Source: Oscillospiraceae bacterium
GTDB taxonomy: Bacteria; Bacillota_A; Clostridia; Oscillospirales; Oscillospiraceae
Direction of reading: 5' to 3'
Length of the DNA stretch: 13,593 bases
NCBI GenBank assembly: GCA_021771675.1
Contig: JAETOP010000101.1
Coordinates: 1-13,593, forward strand
Shown here: positions 1 through 6,946 of the stretch, in pieces
Layout: the number at the start of each line of letters is the position of its first letter
How positions within the stretch are numbered: the stretch's first letter is position 1
Position numbers and translations under genes: made by a program
Notes under the pieces: model-generated
What the model was told of the DNA's origin: nothing
Database searches by the model: none
What the model saw: only the letters and a program-made list of their open reading frames with translations

Positions 1-302
1 CAGGCCGCTTCCAAAGTGCGCTCTTCTCAGGGCCTGCTCCTGCATATCTTTGGCCGCATTGCGTTCGCAATGTTTACCATTGCTTTTTGGAAAATTTAAC
101 CCTTGATTCGCATTATTTATAATAATTAAACATTTTATTTAGCCAAAGCGCCTGAAAATGGTTTTGACGATTCTTTTGGCTGCGCAGCAAGGAAAGTGGG
201 GCGGCAGACAATTATGGGAATAATTTGCGTTTCAAAGGGAATGGCAATAAAATCCTCTTGACAATTGTGCTATAATGAAAAGCAAGTGTTTCTAACGAGC
301 AG
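1..302. other. AT-rich intergenic region with no supported gene
   Basis: No complete gene is visible here. A plus-strand frame is open from the window edge to a TAA at 97-99 (32 codons, hydrophobic near its end), and the minus strand is also open over much of the same stretch. Either could be the edge of a neighbouring gene, but neither resembles a family I know. From about 100 to 260 the sequence is AT-rich with short A/T runs and many stops. An extended -10 promoter sits at its right end. Confidence 0.4.
268..276 (+). promoter_or_regulatory. Extended -10 promoter upstream of the YdeI-family gene
   Basis: TG at 268-269, one base, then a perfect TATAAT at 271-276, which is the extended -10 pattern of sigma-A promoters. 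A perfect TTGACA lies at 258-263, but only 7 bases separate it from the -10, so it cannot act as the matching -35. No good -35 is seen 16-18 bases upstream. If used, this promoter would give the gene at 510 a leader of about 230 bases. Confidence 0.5.
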
Positions 303-464
303 ATGAACTGGTCAGAATAGGAGGAAGTTTTTTCGTATCTCTGGGACAAGGAAGCGGGCAAAGGTTTCTATTATGACTTGTGGAAGGTGAATCTCTGGAA
401 ACAGAGCAGAAGCAGTGCACTGAGTACCACCCCTGCCACTTTTTTGCGAAATAGCGTACAATAA
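303..464 (+). pseudogene. Possible remnant of a small protein gene, interrupted by an amber codon
   Basis: An ATG at 303 opens a frame that hits TAG at 318-320 after five codons. The same frame then stays open to a TAA at 462-464. The downstream part has protein-like composition (WDKEAGKGFYYDLWKVNLWK, rich in Trp, Tyr and Lys) but no usable start codon. It begins about 26 bases after the -10 element at 271-276, where a short gene would be expected, but there is no good Shine-Dalgarno before the ATG. I do not recognise the family. It may be a decayed gene, or simply part of the long leader of the next gene. Confidence 0.25.
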
Positions 465-509
465 TCGATTGGAATTTAACCACTTTTACTGAATGAGGAG
501 GGGCATATC

Positions 510-1073
510 ATGAGCGAACTCATGAAATTTGCCAACAGAAGTGAATTTCGGGAATGGCTCAGCGTACACAGCTTGTCGAGCAGCGGTATCTGGCTTTTGT
601 TCGGCAAAGCTGGCGGGCCCAAAACCATAAAAGCGGACGAAGCCCTGGAGGAAGCTCTCTGCTTTGGTTGGATTGACGGGCAGATGGAGAAGATTGATGA
701 TAAGACATATAAGAAGTATTTTACTTTGCGCAGAGAAAACAGCAAATGGTCAGAAAAGAATAAGGCGTTAGTGAAAGCCCTTGACGCTCAAGGACTTATG
801 ACAGATTTGGGCAGGAAGAAAATAGAGGAAGCCCAAAAAAACGGCCAGTGGGACACGCCAAACCCTCTGGCCGTTATTACAGAAGAGCAAATTGCTCGCC
901 TGTCTGCGTTGCTGGAAGAGTACGAACCCGCCTATACAAATTTTCAAGCCATGTCCCCATCCGTAAAGAAAACATACACACGGGCATATCTTGATGCAAA
1001 GACAGATGCCGGACGGGAAAAGCGAATTGCCTGGATGGTGGACAGACTCAATAAAAACCAAAAACCTATGTAA
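510..1073 (+). CDS. YdeI/OmpD-associated family protein
   Basis: A 187-residue cytoplasmic protein of the YdeI/OmpD-associated family (COG4430 type), about the usual family length. Hallmarks are ALCFGWIDG at residues 49-57, the FTLRRENSKWSEKN block at 71-84, and a basic C-terminal segment RIAWMVDRLNKNQKP at 172-186. Some members are annotated as bacteriocin-protection proteins, but the biochemical function is not settled, so no specific role is claimed. No signal peptide or membrane segment is visible. The start is fixed by AGGAGGGG at 496-503, six bases before the ATG. The gene stands alone, with an extended -10 promoter about 230 bases upstream and a hairpin terminator 73 bases downstream. 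A strong Shine-Dalgarno-like GGAGGAG at 1081-1087, just past the stop, is followed by no start codon. Confidence 0.85.
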   Translation: MSELMKFANRSEFREWLSVHSLSSSGIWLLFGKAGGPKTIKADEALEEALCFGWIDGQMEKIDDKTYKKYFTLRRENSKWSEKNKALVKALDAQGLMTDLGRKKIEEAQKNGQWDTPNPLAVITEEQIARLSALLEEYEPAYTNFQAMSPSVKKTYTRAYLDAKTDAGREKRIAWMVDRLNKNQKPM

Positions 1074-1146
1074 TCATTTTGGAGGAGCGGGATTAGGGCT
1101 GAATTTGCAGTGCAGCAAACCTTCCTTTACACAAAGAGACGTACAA

Positions 1147-1182
1147 AAATCCGACCTGCGCCCAGGTCGGATTTGCTGTTTT
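1147..1182 (+). terminator. Rho-independent terminator after the YdeI-family gene
   Basis: A perfect 12-bp stem, 1147-1158 pairing with 1163-1174 (arm AAATCCGACCTG), closes a 4-base loop. It is followed by a T-rich but interrupted tail, GCTGTTTTA. On the minus strand the same stem is followed by TTTTT, so it could work in both directions. It separates the YdeI-family gene from thrE. Confidence 0.75.
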
Positions 1183-1223
1183 ATGGACACCTGATCTGGA
1201 TGCGGTTTTCCTCAAGAAAAATC

Positions 1224-1251
1224 TTGTATTTTGCGGCGGCTGTGCTATACT
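1224..1251 (+). promoter_or_regulatory. Promoter of thrE
   Basis: TTGTAT at 1224-1229 and TATACT at 1246-1251 are separated by 16 bases. A TG one base before the -10 (1243-1244) makes it an extended -10. Transcription would begin near 1258, about 50 bases before the chosen start codon. This shows that the longer upstream reading frame (from 1110) is not translated. Confidence 0.6.
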
Positions 1252-1307
1252 GGTGGGCGGTACGGTGCTGTGCCAATACGATTCCAGAAAGACAGACGAG
1301 GAAGCCT

Positions 1308-2552
1308 ATGGATTACAATACCATTATGGACTTGGCCGCAGACTTGGGCTATGAGCTTTCTATGAGCGGAGCAGAGACTTTTCGAGTGGAGGACAGCATG
1401 TCCCGGGTTCTTGCCAGTTACGGCATTGCTTCGGAGGTTTTTTCCATTCCCAATTACCTGATTGTCAGCATTCTTACAGAGACTGGGAAACCTATCACCA
1501 GAATGCGCCGCATCGGCTATCACGGAAATAACCTGGATGCAGTGGAAAAGTACAACGCATTGAGCCGGGCAATTTGCAACCAACATCCGCAGCCTGGTGA
1601 GGCGATGGATATGCTGGACAGGGTACGTCGATCCGTCCTCTATTATGGCCTTCCCATGTATTTATTGGGGAATTTTCTGGGAGCGGCGGGTTTTTCCATG
1701 CTTTTCGGCTGTGGAACAAAGGATATGCTGCTATCTGGCGTCTGCGGTTTGCTTGGAGGCGTGCTCAATCGGTTTATGGAGAGGATGAAAGTGAATCCCT
1801 TCTTCGTGACCATTCTCTCTGCTTTTGTAATGGCACTTACCGCCTATGGCCTGAACGCCAACGGACTATCGGGAAATGTGGATGGTTCCATGATCGGCGC
1901 ATTGATGATCCTGGTGCCCGGCCTCCTGTTTACCAACGCCATGCGGGACATTATTTATGGAGATACCAACTCCGGCATTACCCGCATCGTTCAGGTGCTT
2001 TTGATCGCCATGGGAATGGCCCTGGGCACAGCCGTTGCCTGGAATGCGGCAGCCTTTTTGTGGCGGCAGCCGGTAAGTGCAGCGGCGGTGGAGAATTCCC
2101 TTTTGGTTACCTGCCTGGGTTCCCTGGCCGGATGCATTGGTTTTTCCATTTTGTTCAATATCCACGGCCCTGGCGGCGCCCTGTGTGCCCTGGGCGGCGT
2201 GCTGACTTGGGTTGTATTTGATTTGGTGATCCGATGCAGCGGAAATGAGATGGCCGCCTATTTCTTGGGAGCCTTCTTTGCCTCTCTGTACGCCGAGGTC
2301 ATGGCAAGAATCCGGAAATATCCGGCAATCTCCTACTTGGTGGTCTCCTTATTCCCCTTGATTCCCGGGGCGGGAATTTACTACACCATGAATTATGCGG
2401 TGCACGGCGAAATGGAACGGTTTGCCGCCCAAGGGATGCACACAGCAGCCATTGCGGGAGTTATTGCGGTGGGGGTGCTGCTGGTAACCACCACCGTGCG
2501 GCTCTGCTATTCCTGGAAGGAAACTTACCCGGCAAAAAATAGAAATATCTAA
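1308..2552 (+). CDS. thrE: Threonine/serine exporter, ThrE family (fused two-domain form)
   Basis: A 414-residue integral membrane protein of the ThrE family, which exports threonine and serine. Residues 1-110 are the soluble N-terminal part of the ThrE_1 (DUF1212) domain. About ten hydrophobic segments follow from residue 110 to 400. The signature NGLSGNVDGSMIGALMILVP (185-204) continues into GLLFTNAMRDIIYGDTNSGITR (205-226). A second, ThrE_2-like half spans about 263-400 with FPLIPGAGIYYTM at 349-361. Many Firmicutes carry these halves as two proteins (YjjP/YjjB type); here they are fused as in corynebacterial ThrE. The frame is open back to 1110, but I chose the ATG at 1308 because GAGGAAG at 1298-1304 precedes it, the promoter lies at 1224-1251, and the upstream translation is not family-like. 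Substrate specificity is inferred from the family. Confidence 0.88.
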   Translation: MDYNTIMDLAADLGYELSMSGAETFRVEDSMSRVLASYGIASEVFSIPNYLIVSILTETGKPITRMRRIGYHGNNLDAVEKYNALSRAICNQHPQPGEAMDMLDRVRRSVLYYGLPMYLLGNFLGAAGFSMLFGCGTKDMLLSGVCGLLGGVLNRFMERMKVNPFFVTILSAFVMALTAYGLNANGLSGNVDGSMIGALMILVPGLLFTNAMRDIIYGDTNSGITRIVQVLLIAMGMALGTAVAWNAAAFLWRQPVSAAAVENSLLVTCLGSLAGCIGFSILFNIHGPGGALCALGGVLTWVVFDLVIRCSGNEMAAYFLGAFFASLYAEVMARIRKYPAISYLVVSLFPLIPGAGIYYTMNYAVHGEMERFAAQGMHTAAIAGVIAVGVLLVTTTVRLCYSWKETYPAKNRNI

Positions 2553-2561
2553 ATTCTATGG

Positions 2562-2600
2562 AAAAGGAGCCAAGGCGGGATCGTCTTGACTCCTTTTATA
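2562..2600. terminator. Bidirectional terminator between thrE and the sirtuin gene
   Basis: AAAAGGAG (2562-2569) pairs with CTCCTTTT (2590-2597), and CAAG (2571-2574) with CTTG (2585-2588), with one mismatch between the two helices and a 10-base loop. T-runs occur on the 3' side in both orientations. It lies 9 bases after the thrE stop and 7 bases beyond the end of the converging sirtuin gene, so it probably serves both. Confidence 0.75.
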
Positions 2601-2604
2601 AATC

Positions 2605-3318
2605 CTATAGCTGAGAAAAGACATTTCCCAGGCTGTCATGTATTACCAAATCTGCCTCCCCATCATAGGGTGTGGCATCTCGGTTAATCAGCACCAGGCG
2701 ATTGCCCGGATAATAGCGAATCAGGCCGGCGGCGGGATACACCGTCAGGCTGGTTCCCGCAACAATCAGCAAATCAGCAGAACGAATGGCCATAATGCTC
2801 TTTTCAATGGTATCCTGATTCAGCCCTTCTTCGTAGAGCACCACATCCGGTTTTACAATACCACCGCAGCTGCACCGGGGTATGTCCTCAGAATCCCGAA
2901 CGAATTCAGCGGAATAGAATTTGCGGCATTTTGTACAGTAATTTCTCAAAACGCTTCCATGGAGCTCATAGACCTTTTCAGATCCGGCCTTCTGATGGAG
3001 GCCGTCGATGTTCTGGGTCACAATGGCGCTGAGCTTCCCCTTCTGCTCCCACTGCGCAAGCGTTTTATGGGTGATGTTGGGCTCAAAGCCCAGCGGCAGC
3101 ATCTTCTTGCGGTAAAAACGGAAAAAGTAAGAGGGATTCCGAAGGTAAAAGCTGTGGCTGATGATGGTTTCCGGCGGGTACTCAAAGTGCTGGCTGTACA
3201 GTCCATCCACACTGCGGAAATCTGGAATACCGGACTCGGTGCTCACACCGGCTCCCCCAAAAAAGACGATTTTTTGACTTTCTCCAATCCACTGCTTCAA
3301 AAGCTCAACGCTTGTCAT
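2605..3318 (-). CDS. NAD-dependent protein deacylase, Sir2 (sirtuin) family
   Basis: A 237-residue sirtuin, which removes acetyl or other acyl groups from protein lysines using NAD+. The NAD-binding motif GAGVSTESGIPDFRS is at residues 22-36, TQNIDGLHQKAG at 101-112, and the catalytic His120 within ELHGS. Four zinc cysteines are C128, C131, C149 and C151. GTSL at 188-191 and INRD at 211-214 complete the Rossmann core. Length and motifs fit a complete bacterial enzyme; the acyl preference cannot be read from sequence. The start codon lies inside trmD: the genes overlap by 14 bases (3305-3318), and GGAGG sits 9 bases before the ATG within trmD codons. It is therefore the last gene of the trmD operon and probably translationally coupled to it. 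It ends before the bidirectional terminator at 2562-2600. Confidence 0.93.
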   Translation of the reverse strand: MTSVELLKQWIGESQKIVFFGGAGVSTESGIPDFRSVDGLYSQHFEYPPETIISHSFYLRNPSYFFRFYRKKMLPLGFEPNITHKTLAQWEQKGKLSAIVTQNIDGLHQKAGSEKVYELHGSVLRNYCTKCRKFYSAEFVRDSEDIPRCSCGGIVKPDVVLYEEGLNQDTIEKSIMAIRSADLLIVAGTSLTVYPAAGLIRYYPGNRLVLINRDATPYDGEADLVIHDSLGNVFSQL

Positions 3319-4054
3319 GGTCCTCTTCCTCCATTTCTTTCAGAAGCTTTCTGTCCTGCTTGCTGGAAAGGTCCAATTTTTCATACATATCGGGCCTTCG
3401 CTCTTTGGTGCGGCAAAGGGATTGCTTTCTTCGCCATTGGGCGACCTTCTCGTGATTCCCGGAGAGAAGAATGGTTGGCACTTCCCTGCCGTGCCAGACG
3501 GCCGGGCGGCTGTACTGGGGATATTCCAGGAGCCCGGCAAAGTGGCTCTCGTCCTGAAAGCACTCCGGGTCGGCCAGAACCCCGGGTACCATGCGGCAAA
3601 TGGCATCCGTCATGGCCATGGCGGCAATCTCGCCGCCGGTGAGCACAAAATCACCCAAAGAGAGCTCCTCATCCACGCATTCGTCGATGAAGCGCTGGTC
3701 GATTCCCTCGTAATGGCCGCAGACGAAAATCAAATTGTCCAGCTTACTCAGCCGGATCGCATCCTTCTGGGTGAAGGTATGACCGCAGGGGGAAAGATAG
3801 ATGGTGTGCACCGGCCCGGCGGCTTCATCACAGACGGCCTCCCAGCATCGATACAGCGGGTCTGCCTGCATGATGGCCCCACGTCCGCCGCCGTAGGGAT
3901 AGTCGTCCACCTGATTCTGCTTGCTGGAAGTGTAGTCCCGAATCTGGTGAGTTTCAATGCGGATAAATTCCCGCTCCTGGGCCCGGCCCAGGATACTTTC
4001 TGAGAGCACATCTCCCAAGGCATCCGGGAAAAGGGTCAAAATATCAATTCTCAT
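3305..4054 (-). CDS. trmD: tRNA (guanine37-N1)-methyltransferase
   Basis: A 249-residue SPOUT-class enzyme that methylates G37 of tRNA from S-adenosylmethionine and so protects the reading frame. The N terminus MRIDILTLFP is typical. YGGG (54-57), LSPCG (87-91), GHYEGID (113-119) and LGDFVLTGGE (133-142) form the trefoil-knot cofactor site. The segment QDESHFAGLLEYPQYSRP (167-184) carries the region of the catalytic aspartate; it reads D-E-S rather than the common D-S and should be aligned. I chose the ATG at 4054 and not a TTG at 4072, because that TTG overlaps the Shine-Dalgarno GAGGGA (4065-4070). It overlaps the end of rimM by 11 bases and the start of the sirtuin gene by 14. The ribosomal gene rplS, which often follows trmD, is absent here. 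Confidence 0.96.
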   Translation of the reverse strand: MRIDILTLFPDALGDVLSESILGRAQEREFIRIETHQIRDYTSSKQNQVDDYPYGGGRGAIMQADPLYRCWEAVCDEAAGPVHTIYLSPCGHTFTQKDAIRLSKLDNLIFVCGHYEGIDQRFIDECVDEELSLGDFVLTGGEIAAMAMTDAICRMVPGVLADPECFQDESHFAGLLEYPQYSRPAVWHGREVPTILLSGNHEKVAQWRRKQSLCRTKERRPDMYEKLDLSSKQDRKLLKEMEEEDHDKR

Positions 4055-4535
4055 CACTGCGCATTCCCTCAATGATGTTTACCTGCATCCGGTTCCCAGC
4101 CAAATCCGTGGAGAGAACAAAGGCCTTTACAGCGGGAATCAGATACTCATGCTCCCCACGCACCACATATACCTGGTTGCCGGGGTAGTCCAGAACCTCT
4201 TCGATTTTGCCCAGGAGGGAGTCGCCGCAATATGCCTCCATCCCAATCAATTCGGCGGCAAAAATCACGTCATCGTCCATGTCCTCCCGGTACAGCTCCA
4301 CGACCTTCCCCCGCAGTGCCTGGGCAGTCTCCACAGAGTCAACTCCCCCAACCTTCAACAAATTGCAGGTCTTCTGCACCCGGCAGGATTCAATTTGGTA
4401 CTGCTTTCCGTCAATTCGGCAGCGATCAAAATCCAGCAAATCCTCGGGGGAATCCAACCAGGTGAGGATTTTCATCTCGCCCCGGACACCGTGGGTGGTG
4501 ACGATTTCACCGGCTTCAATAAATGGAAGTTTCAT
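4044..4535 (-). CDS. rimM: 16S rRNA processing / 30S maturation factor RimM
   Basis: A 163-residue ribosome maturation factor that helps assemble the 30S head and binds S19. The N-terminal RimM domain contains GEIVTTHGVRGEMKI at residues 9-23. The C-terminal PRC-barrel domain spans about 88-158, with LLGKIEEVLDYPGNQVYVV at 107-125 and YLIPAVKAFV at 131-140. The reading frame is open upstream to 4703, but that part runs across khpA and a hairpin and is not protein-like. AAGGAG at 4545-4550 lies 9 bases before the ATG at 4535 and only 3 before the ATG at 4541, so 4535 is preferred. The stop overlaps the trmD start. A terminator-like hairpin separates it from khpA, so its expression may be lower than that of rpsP. 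Confidence 0.95.
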   Translation of the reverse strand: MKLPFIEAGEIVTTHGVRGEMKILTWLDSPEDLLDFDRCRIDGKQYQIESCRVQKTCNLLKVGGVDSVETAQALRGKVVELYREDMDDDVIFAAELIGMEAYCGDSLLGKIEEVLDYPGNQVYVVRGEHEYLIPAVKAFVLSTDLAGNRMQVNIIEGMRSDEN

Positions 4536-4580
4536 TGGCATCTGCTCCTTTGCAACAACACAAATCAATTGGGGGACATA

Positions 4581-4617
4581 TAAAAAACGAAAATGCGTGA
4601 CGAAAAACGCCACGCAT
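4581..4617 (-). terminator. Intra-operon terminator or attenuator between khpA and rimM
   Basis: Read on the minus strand, ATGCGTG (4617-4611) pairs with CACGCAT (4599-4593) around an 11-base loop, in which two further C-G pairs can form. The tail TTTCGTTTTTTA follows (4592-4581). The stem begins 6 bases after the khpA stop codon. The T-tract is only on the minus-strand 3' side, so it is directional. No clear promoter is seen between it and rimM, so read-through must supply rimM, trmD and the sirtuin gene. Confidence 0.7.
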
Positions 4618-4623
4618 AGCCGT

Positions 4624-4854
4624 TTAATCCACGATTTCGACCGTGACCTTCTCGCCGGTGCGCTGGGCAACAGTCTTGATAATGGTTCGGATTTCTTTTG
4701 CAATCCGTCCCTGGCGGCCGATCACTTTGCCCATGTCACCTTCGGCAACATGGAGCTCCAGGACTTTCCCTTCCTCGTCTTCCACTTCTTCAACGGTGAC
4801 GGCATCCGGATTGTCCACCAGGTTTTTTGCCATATACAGCAAAAGTTCCTTCAT
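4624..4854 (-). CDS. khpA: KH-domain RNA-binding protein KhpA (YlqC family)
   Basis: A 76-residue protein made of a single KH domain, the full length of the family. The RNA-contacting GXXG loop is GRQG at residues 46-49, in the helix-turn-helix GKVIGRQGRIAKEIRTI (42-58). In Gram-positive bacteria KhpA pairs with KhpB/Jag as an RNA chaperone that influences cell division and elongation; that role is family knowledge, not shown here. AAGGAG lies 9 bases before the ATG. It sits in its conserved place between rpsP and rimM, 21 bases after rpsP, and is the last gene before the intra-operon hairpin. Confidence 0.94.
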   Translation of the reverse strand: MKELLLYMAKNLVDNPDAVTVEEVEDEEGKVLELHVAEGDMGKVIGRQGRIAKEIRTIIKTVAQRTGEKVTVEIVD

Positions 4855-4875
4855 TGTGAGACTCCTTCAAGGAAA

Positions 4876-5115
4876 TTACAGAACGCCGGCGTTCTTCAGC
4901 AGGCCGCGAACGGTGTCAGTGGGCTGTGCGCCGTTCTTGATCCAGTTCTGTGCCTTTTCGGCGTCCACGGTGATGGTAGCGGGCTCGGTCAGAGGATTGT
5001 AAGAGCCAATTTCCTCGATGCAGCGGCCATCACGGGGAGAACGGGAATCAGCAACAACAATGCGGTAGTAAGGAGCCTTCTTAGCGCCCATTCTTCTCAG
5101 TCGGATTTTAACCAT
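4876..5115 (-). CDS. rpsP: 30S ribosomal protein S16
   Basis: A 79-residue S16, within the bacterial range for this small 30S subunit protein. The N terminus [20 protein letters not shown] (1-20) followed by [20 protein letters not shown] (21-40) is the family signature. The C-terminal half, with [20 protein letters not shown], is also typical. A near-perfect Shine-Dalgarno, GGAGGTGA (minus strand, about 5123-5130), precedes the ATG and fits the high expression expected of a ribosomal protein. It lies between ffh and khpA, with 67 bases separating it from ffh, the largest gap in the ylxM-trmD run apart from the khpA-rimM gap; this gap holds a weaker hairpin. Confidence 0.97.
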   Translation of the reverse strand: MVKIRLRRMGAKKAPYYRIVVADSRSPRDGRCIEEIGSYNPLTEPATITVDAEKAQNWIKNGAQPTDTVRGLLKNAGVL

Positions 5116-5151
5116 GAGAGTTTCACCTCCATAAATAATCTTAAAATATAT

Positions 5152-5175
5152 CGCAAAGCAAATATGCTTTCAGCG
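5152..5175 (-). other. Hairpin in the ffh-rpsP gap
   Basis: AAAGCA (5155-5160) pairs with TGCTTT (5165-5170) around the loop AATA. An outer CGC/GCG (5152-5154 with 5173-5175) extends the stem past a 2-base bulge. On the minus strand it is followed by ATATATTTTAAG, a poor T-tract. It could be a weak terminator, an mRNA processing or stabilising element ahead of rpsP, or unimportant. Confidence 0.35.
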
Positions 5176-5182
5176 AACCGAA

Positions 5183-6523
5183 TTACAGGCCGGGGAAGCC
5201 GCCAAAGCCCCGCATCCTCTTGAGCTTTTTGCCCATGCCGGGAGCGGAGAACTGCTTAATCATTTTCCGCATCTGCTCAAAGGATTTCAGCAGCCGGTTT
5301 ACATCCTCCACCTTCACACCGGCACCGGCGGCAATCCGCTTTTTGCGGCTGGCACCGATAATCTCGGGCTTCTCCCGTTCCTTGGGGGTCATGGAGAGGA
5401 TGATTGCCTCTGTGTGGGCCATGGCTTTTTCGTCCAGCTTGACGCCTTTCAGGTTTGCACCCCCGGGCATCTGTGCCAGGAGCTCTTCCATGGAGCCCAT
5501 GGACTTCATCTGGACCATCTGGTCGTAGAAATCCTGTAGAGTGAAGCGGTTGGATTTCAGCTTCTGCTCCATTTCGGCGGCCTTTTTGGCGTCGTAGGCC
5601 TTTTCGGCCTTTTCAATCAGGGTGAGCACATCACCCATGCCGAGAATCCGGCTTGCCATCCGGTCAGGGTGGAACGCCTCAATATCCTCCAGCTTCTCAC
5701 CAATGCCGGAGAACTTGATGGGCTTTCCGGTGATGGCACGAACGGAAAGAGCCGCACCGCCTCTGGCATCGCCGTCCAGCTTGGACAACATAACAGAGTC
5801 AATATCCAGCCATTCATTAAAGGTCTGAGCGGCATTTACCGCATCCTGACCAGTCATCGCATCAACCACCAGCATAATTTCGCTGGGCTTGACAGCTGCC
5901 TTGATGTTTTTCAGTTCCTCCATAAGCTGCTCGTCCACATGGAGCCGGCCGGCGGTATCCAAAAACACCATGTCGTACCCCCGCTGGCGGGCATATAATA
6001 CAGCTTCCTTTGCCGTCTCCACCGGATTCTGGGTTCCACGCTCAAAAACAGGAATTCCCAGCTTCTCACCGCAAACCTTCAGCTGCTGAATGGCGGCAGG
6101 ACGATAGATGTCACAGGCAACCAGCAGTGGATTGCGCCCCTGGCGCTTCATAAGTCCGGCCAGCTTGCTGCCATTGGTGGTTTTACCGGCGCCCTGCAAC
6201 CCGACCAGCATCACCACCGTTGGCCCATTGGGATTAAAGGTAATGTGCTTGGTATCGGAACCCATCAGCTTGACCAGCTCTTCATTGACAATCTTGACGA
6301 TCATCTGGGCGGGGGTCAGGGATTCCAGAACATCAGCGCCAACGCAGCGCTCGGTAACGGATTTGGTAAAATCCTTGCAGACCTTGTAGCTGACGTCAGC
6401 TTCCAGCAGCGCCATCCGAATCTCACGCATGGCCTCCTTCACATCAGCCTCTTTCAGCCGGCCCTTGCCGCGAAGCTTTTTGAAGGTATTATTGATTTTT
6501 TCCGTTAAGCCTTCAAATGCCAT
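5183..6523 (-). CDS. ffh: Signal recognition particle protein Ffh (SRP54)
   Basis: A 446-residue SRP GTPase that binds SRP RNA and signal sequences and delivers ribosome-nascent chains to FtsY at the membrane. The N domain is residues 1-90. The G domain contains GLQGAGKTT (108-116), DTAGR (189-193) and SKLDGDARGG (247-256, with Ser where Thr is common). The methionine-rich M domain, about 325-434, carries the RNA-binding signature SRKKRIAAGAG (392-402). The protein ends in a short Gly/Phe-rich tail. Its GAGGAG Shine-Dalgarno lies within the last codons of ylxM, and only 3 bases separate the two genes, so they are co-transcribed and probably translationally coupled. Confidence 0.97.
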   Translation of the reverse strand: MAFEGLTEKINNTFKKLRGKGRLKEADVKEAMREIRMALLEADVSYKVCKDFTKSVTERCVGADVLESLTPAQMIVKIVNEELVKLMGSDTKHITFNPNGPTVVMLVGLQGAGKTTNGSKLAGLMKRQGRNPLLVACDIYRPAAIQQLKVCGEKLGIPVFERGTQNPVETAKEAVLYARQRGYDMVFLDTAGRLHVDEQLMEELKNIKAAVKPSEIMLVVDAMTGQDAVNAAQTFNEWLDIDSVMLSKLDGDARGGAALSVRAITGKPIKFSGIGEKLEDIEAFHPDRMASRILGMGDVLTLIEKAEKAYDAKKAAEMEQKLKSNRFTLQDFYDQMVQMKSMGSMEELLAQMPGGANLKGVKLDEKAMAHTEAIILSMTPKEREKPEIIGASRKKRIAAGAGVKVEDVNRLLKSFEQMRKMIKQFSAPGMGKKLKRMRGFGGFPGL

Positions 6524-6526
6524 AGT

Positions 6527-6871
6527 TTACTCCTCAAAGCTCTGGACGGCTTCAACAATCTGAGCAGCCAGAGAAGAAACGGTTTCATCGGGATTGGATT
6601 TCAAAATTTCCGCACAGGAGAGAATTTTGCTGAGGGCCCTGCGCACTTCCCTGTCCCGGCGGACACAGCCGGTCTTCTCCTCCATGTTGCGAAGCAGCGT
6701 CTCTCCACGGCTCAGGTTGTCGAACACGCCTTGGCGGCTGACACCCAGCTCCTGGGCAATTTCTCCCAGAGATAAATCCTGGTTATAGCGCATATCCAGG
6801 CAGGCCCGCTGACGCTCTGTTAAAAGATCACCGTAGTAATCAAAGAGCAACGTCATTTCCAGCGCTTCCAT
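6527..6871 (-). CDS. ylxM: YlxM/p13-like helix-turn-helix protein
   Basis: A 114-residue protein of the YlxM/p13 family, which is almost always found immediately before ffh and has been linked to the SRP pathway. Residues 18-60 form a sigma-70 region-4-like helix-turn-helix (LTERQRACLDMRYNQDLSLG, then EIAQELGVSRQGVFDNLSRG). The remainder is helical and charged. The ATG at 6871 is chosen because AGGAGG lies 6 bases upstream; the longer frame to 6892 would start at a TTG that overlaps an inverted repeat in the leader. The gene is the first of the operon and has a near-consensus promoter at 6918-6946. Two TGTCAAG palindromes flank that promoter. Confidence 0.92.
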   Translation of the reverse strand: MEALEMTLLFDYYGDLLTERQRACLDMRYNQDLSLGEIAQELGVSRQGVFDNLSRGETLLRNMEEKTGCVRRDREVRRALSKILSCAEILKSNPDETVSSLAAQIVEAVQSFEE

Positions 6872-6886
6872 CCAAAGCCTCCTGCG

Positions 6887-6908
6887 TGTCAAGGCATTCC
6901 CCTTGACA
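6887..6908. repeat. Perfect palindrome TGTCAAGG-N6-CCTTGACA in the ylxM leader
   Basis: TGTCAAGG (6887-6894) and CCTTGACA (6901-6908) are exact inverted copies around CATTCC. In the ylxM mRNA this would be an 8-bp hairpin within a few bases of the predicted 5' end, 4 bases ahead of the AGGAGG. In DNA it could be an operator. It matches the second palindrome at 6941-6962. Confidence 0.7.
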
Positions 6909-6917
6909 TCCTGGGGT

Positions 6918-6946
6918 ATTTTACACCATCACAGGAGATTTGTCAA
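6918..6946 (-). promoter_or_regulatory. Promoter of the ylxM-ffh-rpsP-khpA-rimM-trmD operon
   Basis: On the minus strand TTGACA (6946-6941) and TAAAAT (6923-6918) are separated by exactly 17 bases, close to the sigma-A consensus. Transcription would begin near 6911, giving a leader of about 40 bases with the palindrome at its 5' end. The promoter starts about 20 bases after the stop codon of the upstream acetyltransferase gene. Confidence 0.8.

Noticed and set aside
1..99. Partial gene at the left edge (plus frame ending at 97-99, or the opposite strand)
   Set aside because: Both strands are open over this short stretch and neither translation resembles a known family; too short to choose.
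258..276. TTGACA and TATAAT as a complete promoter
   Set aside because: Only 7 bases separate them; 16-18 are needed. The -10 is kept as an extended -10 element without a matching -35.
2638..3642. 334-residue plus-strand reading frame
   Set aside because: It lies antisense to the sirtuin and trmD genes, which have clear family motifs; it has no ribosome binding site or recognisable domain.
5152..5175. Strong terminator between ffh and rpsP
   Set aside because: The hairpin is real but lacks a continuous T-tract; listed only as a weak hairpin of unknown role.
4207..5223. 338-residue plus-strand reading frame
   Set aside because: It runs antisense across rimM, khpA and rpsP and through their gaps; composition is not protein-like.
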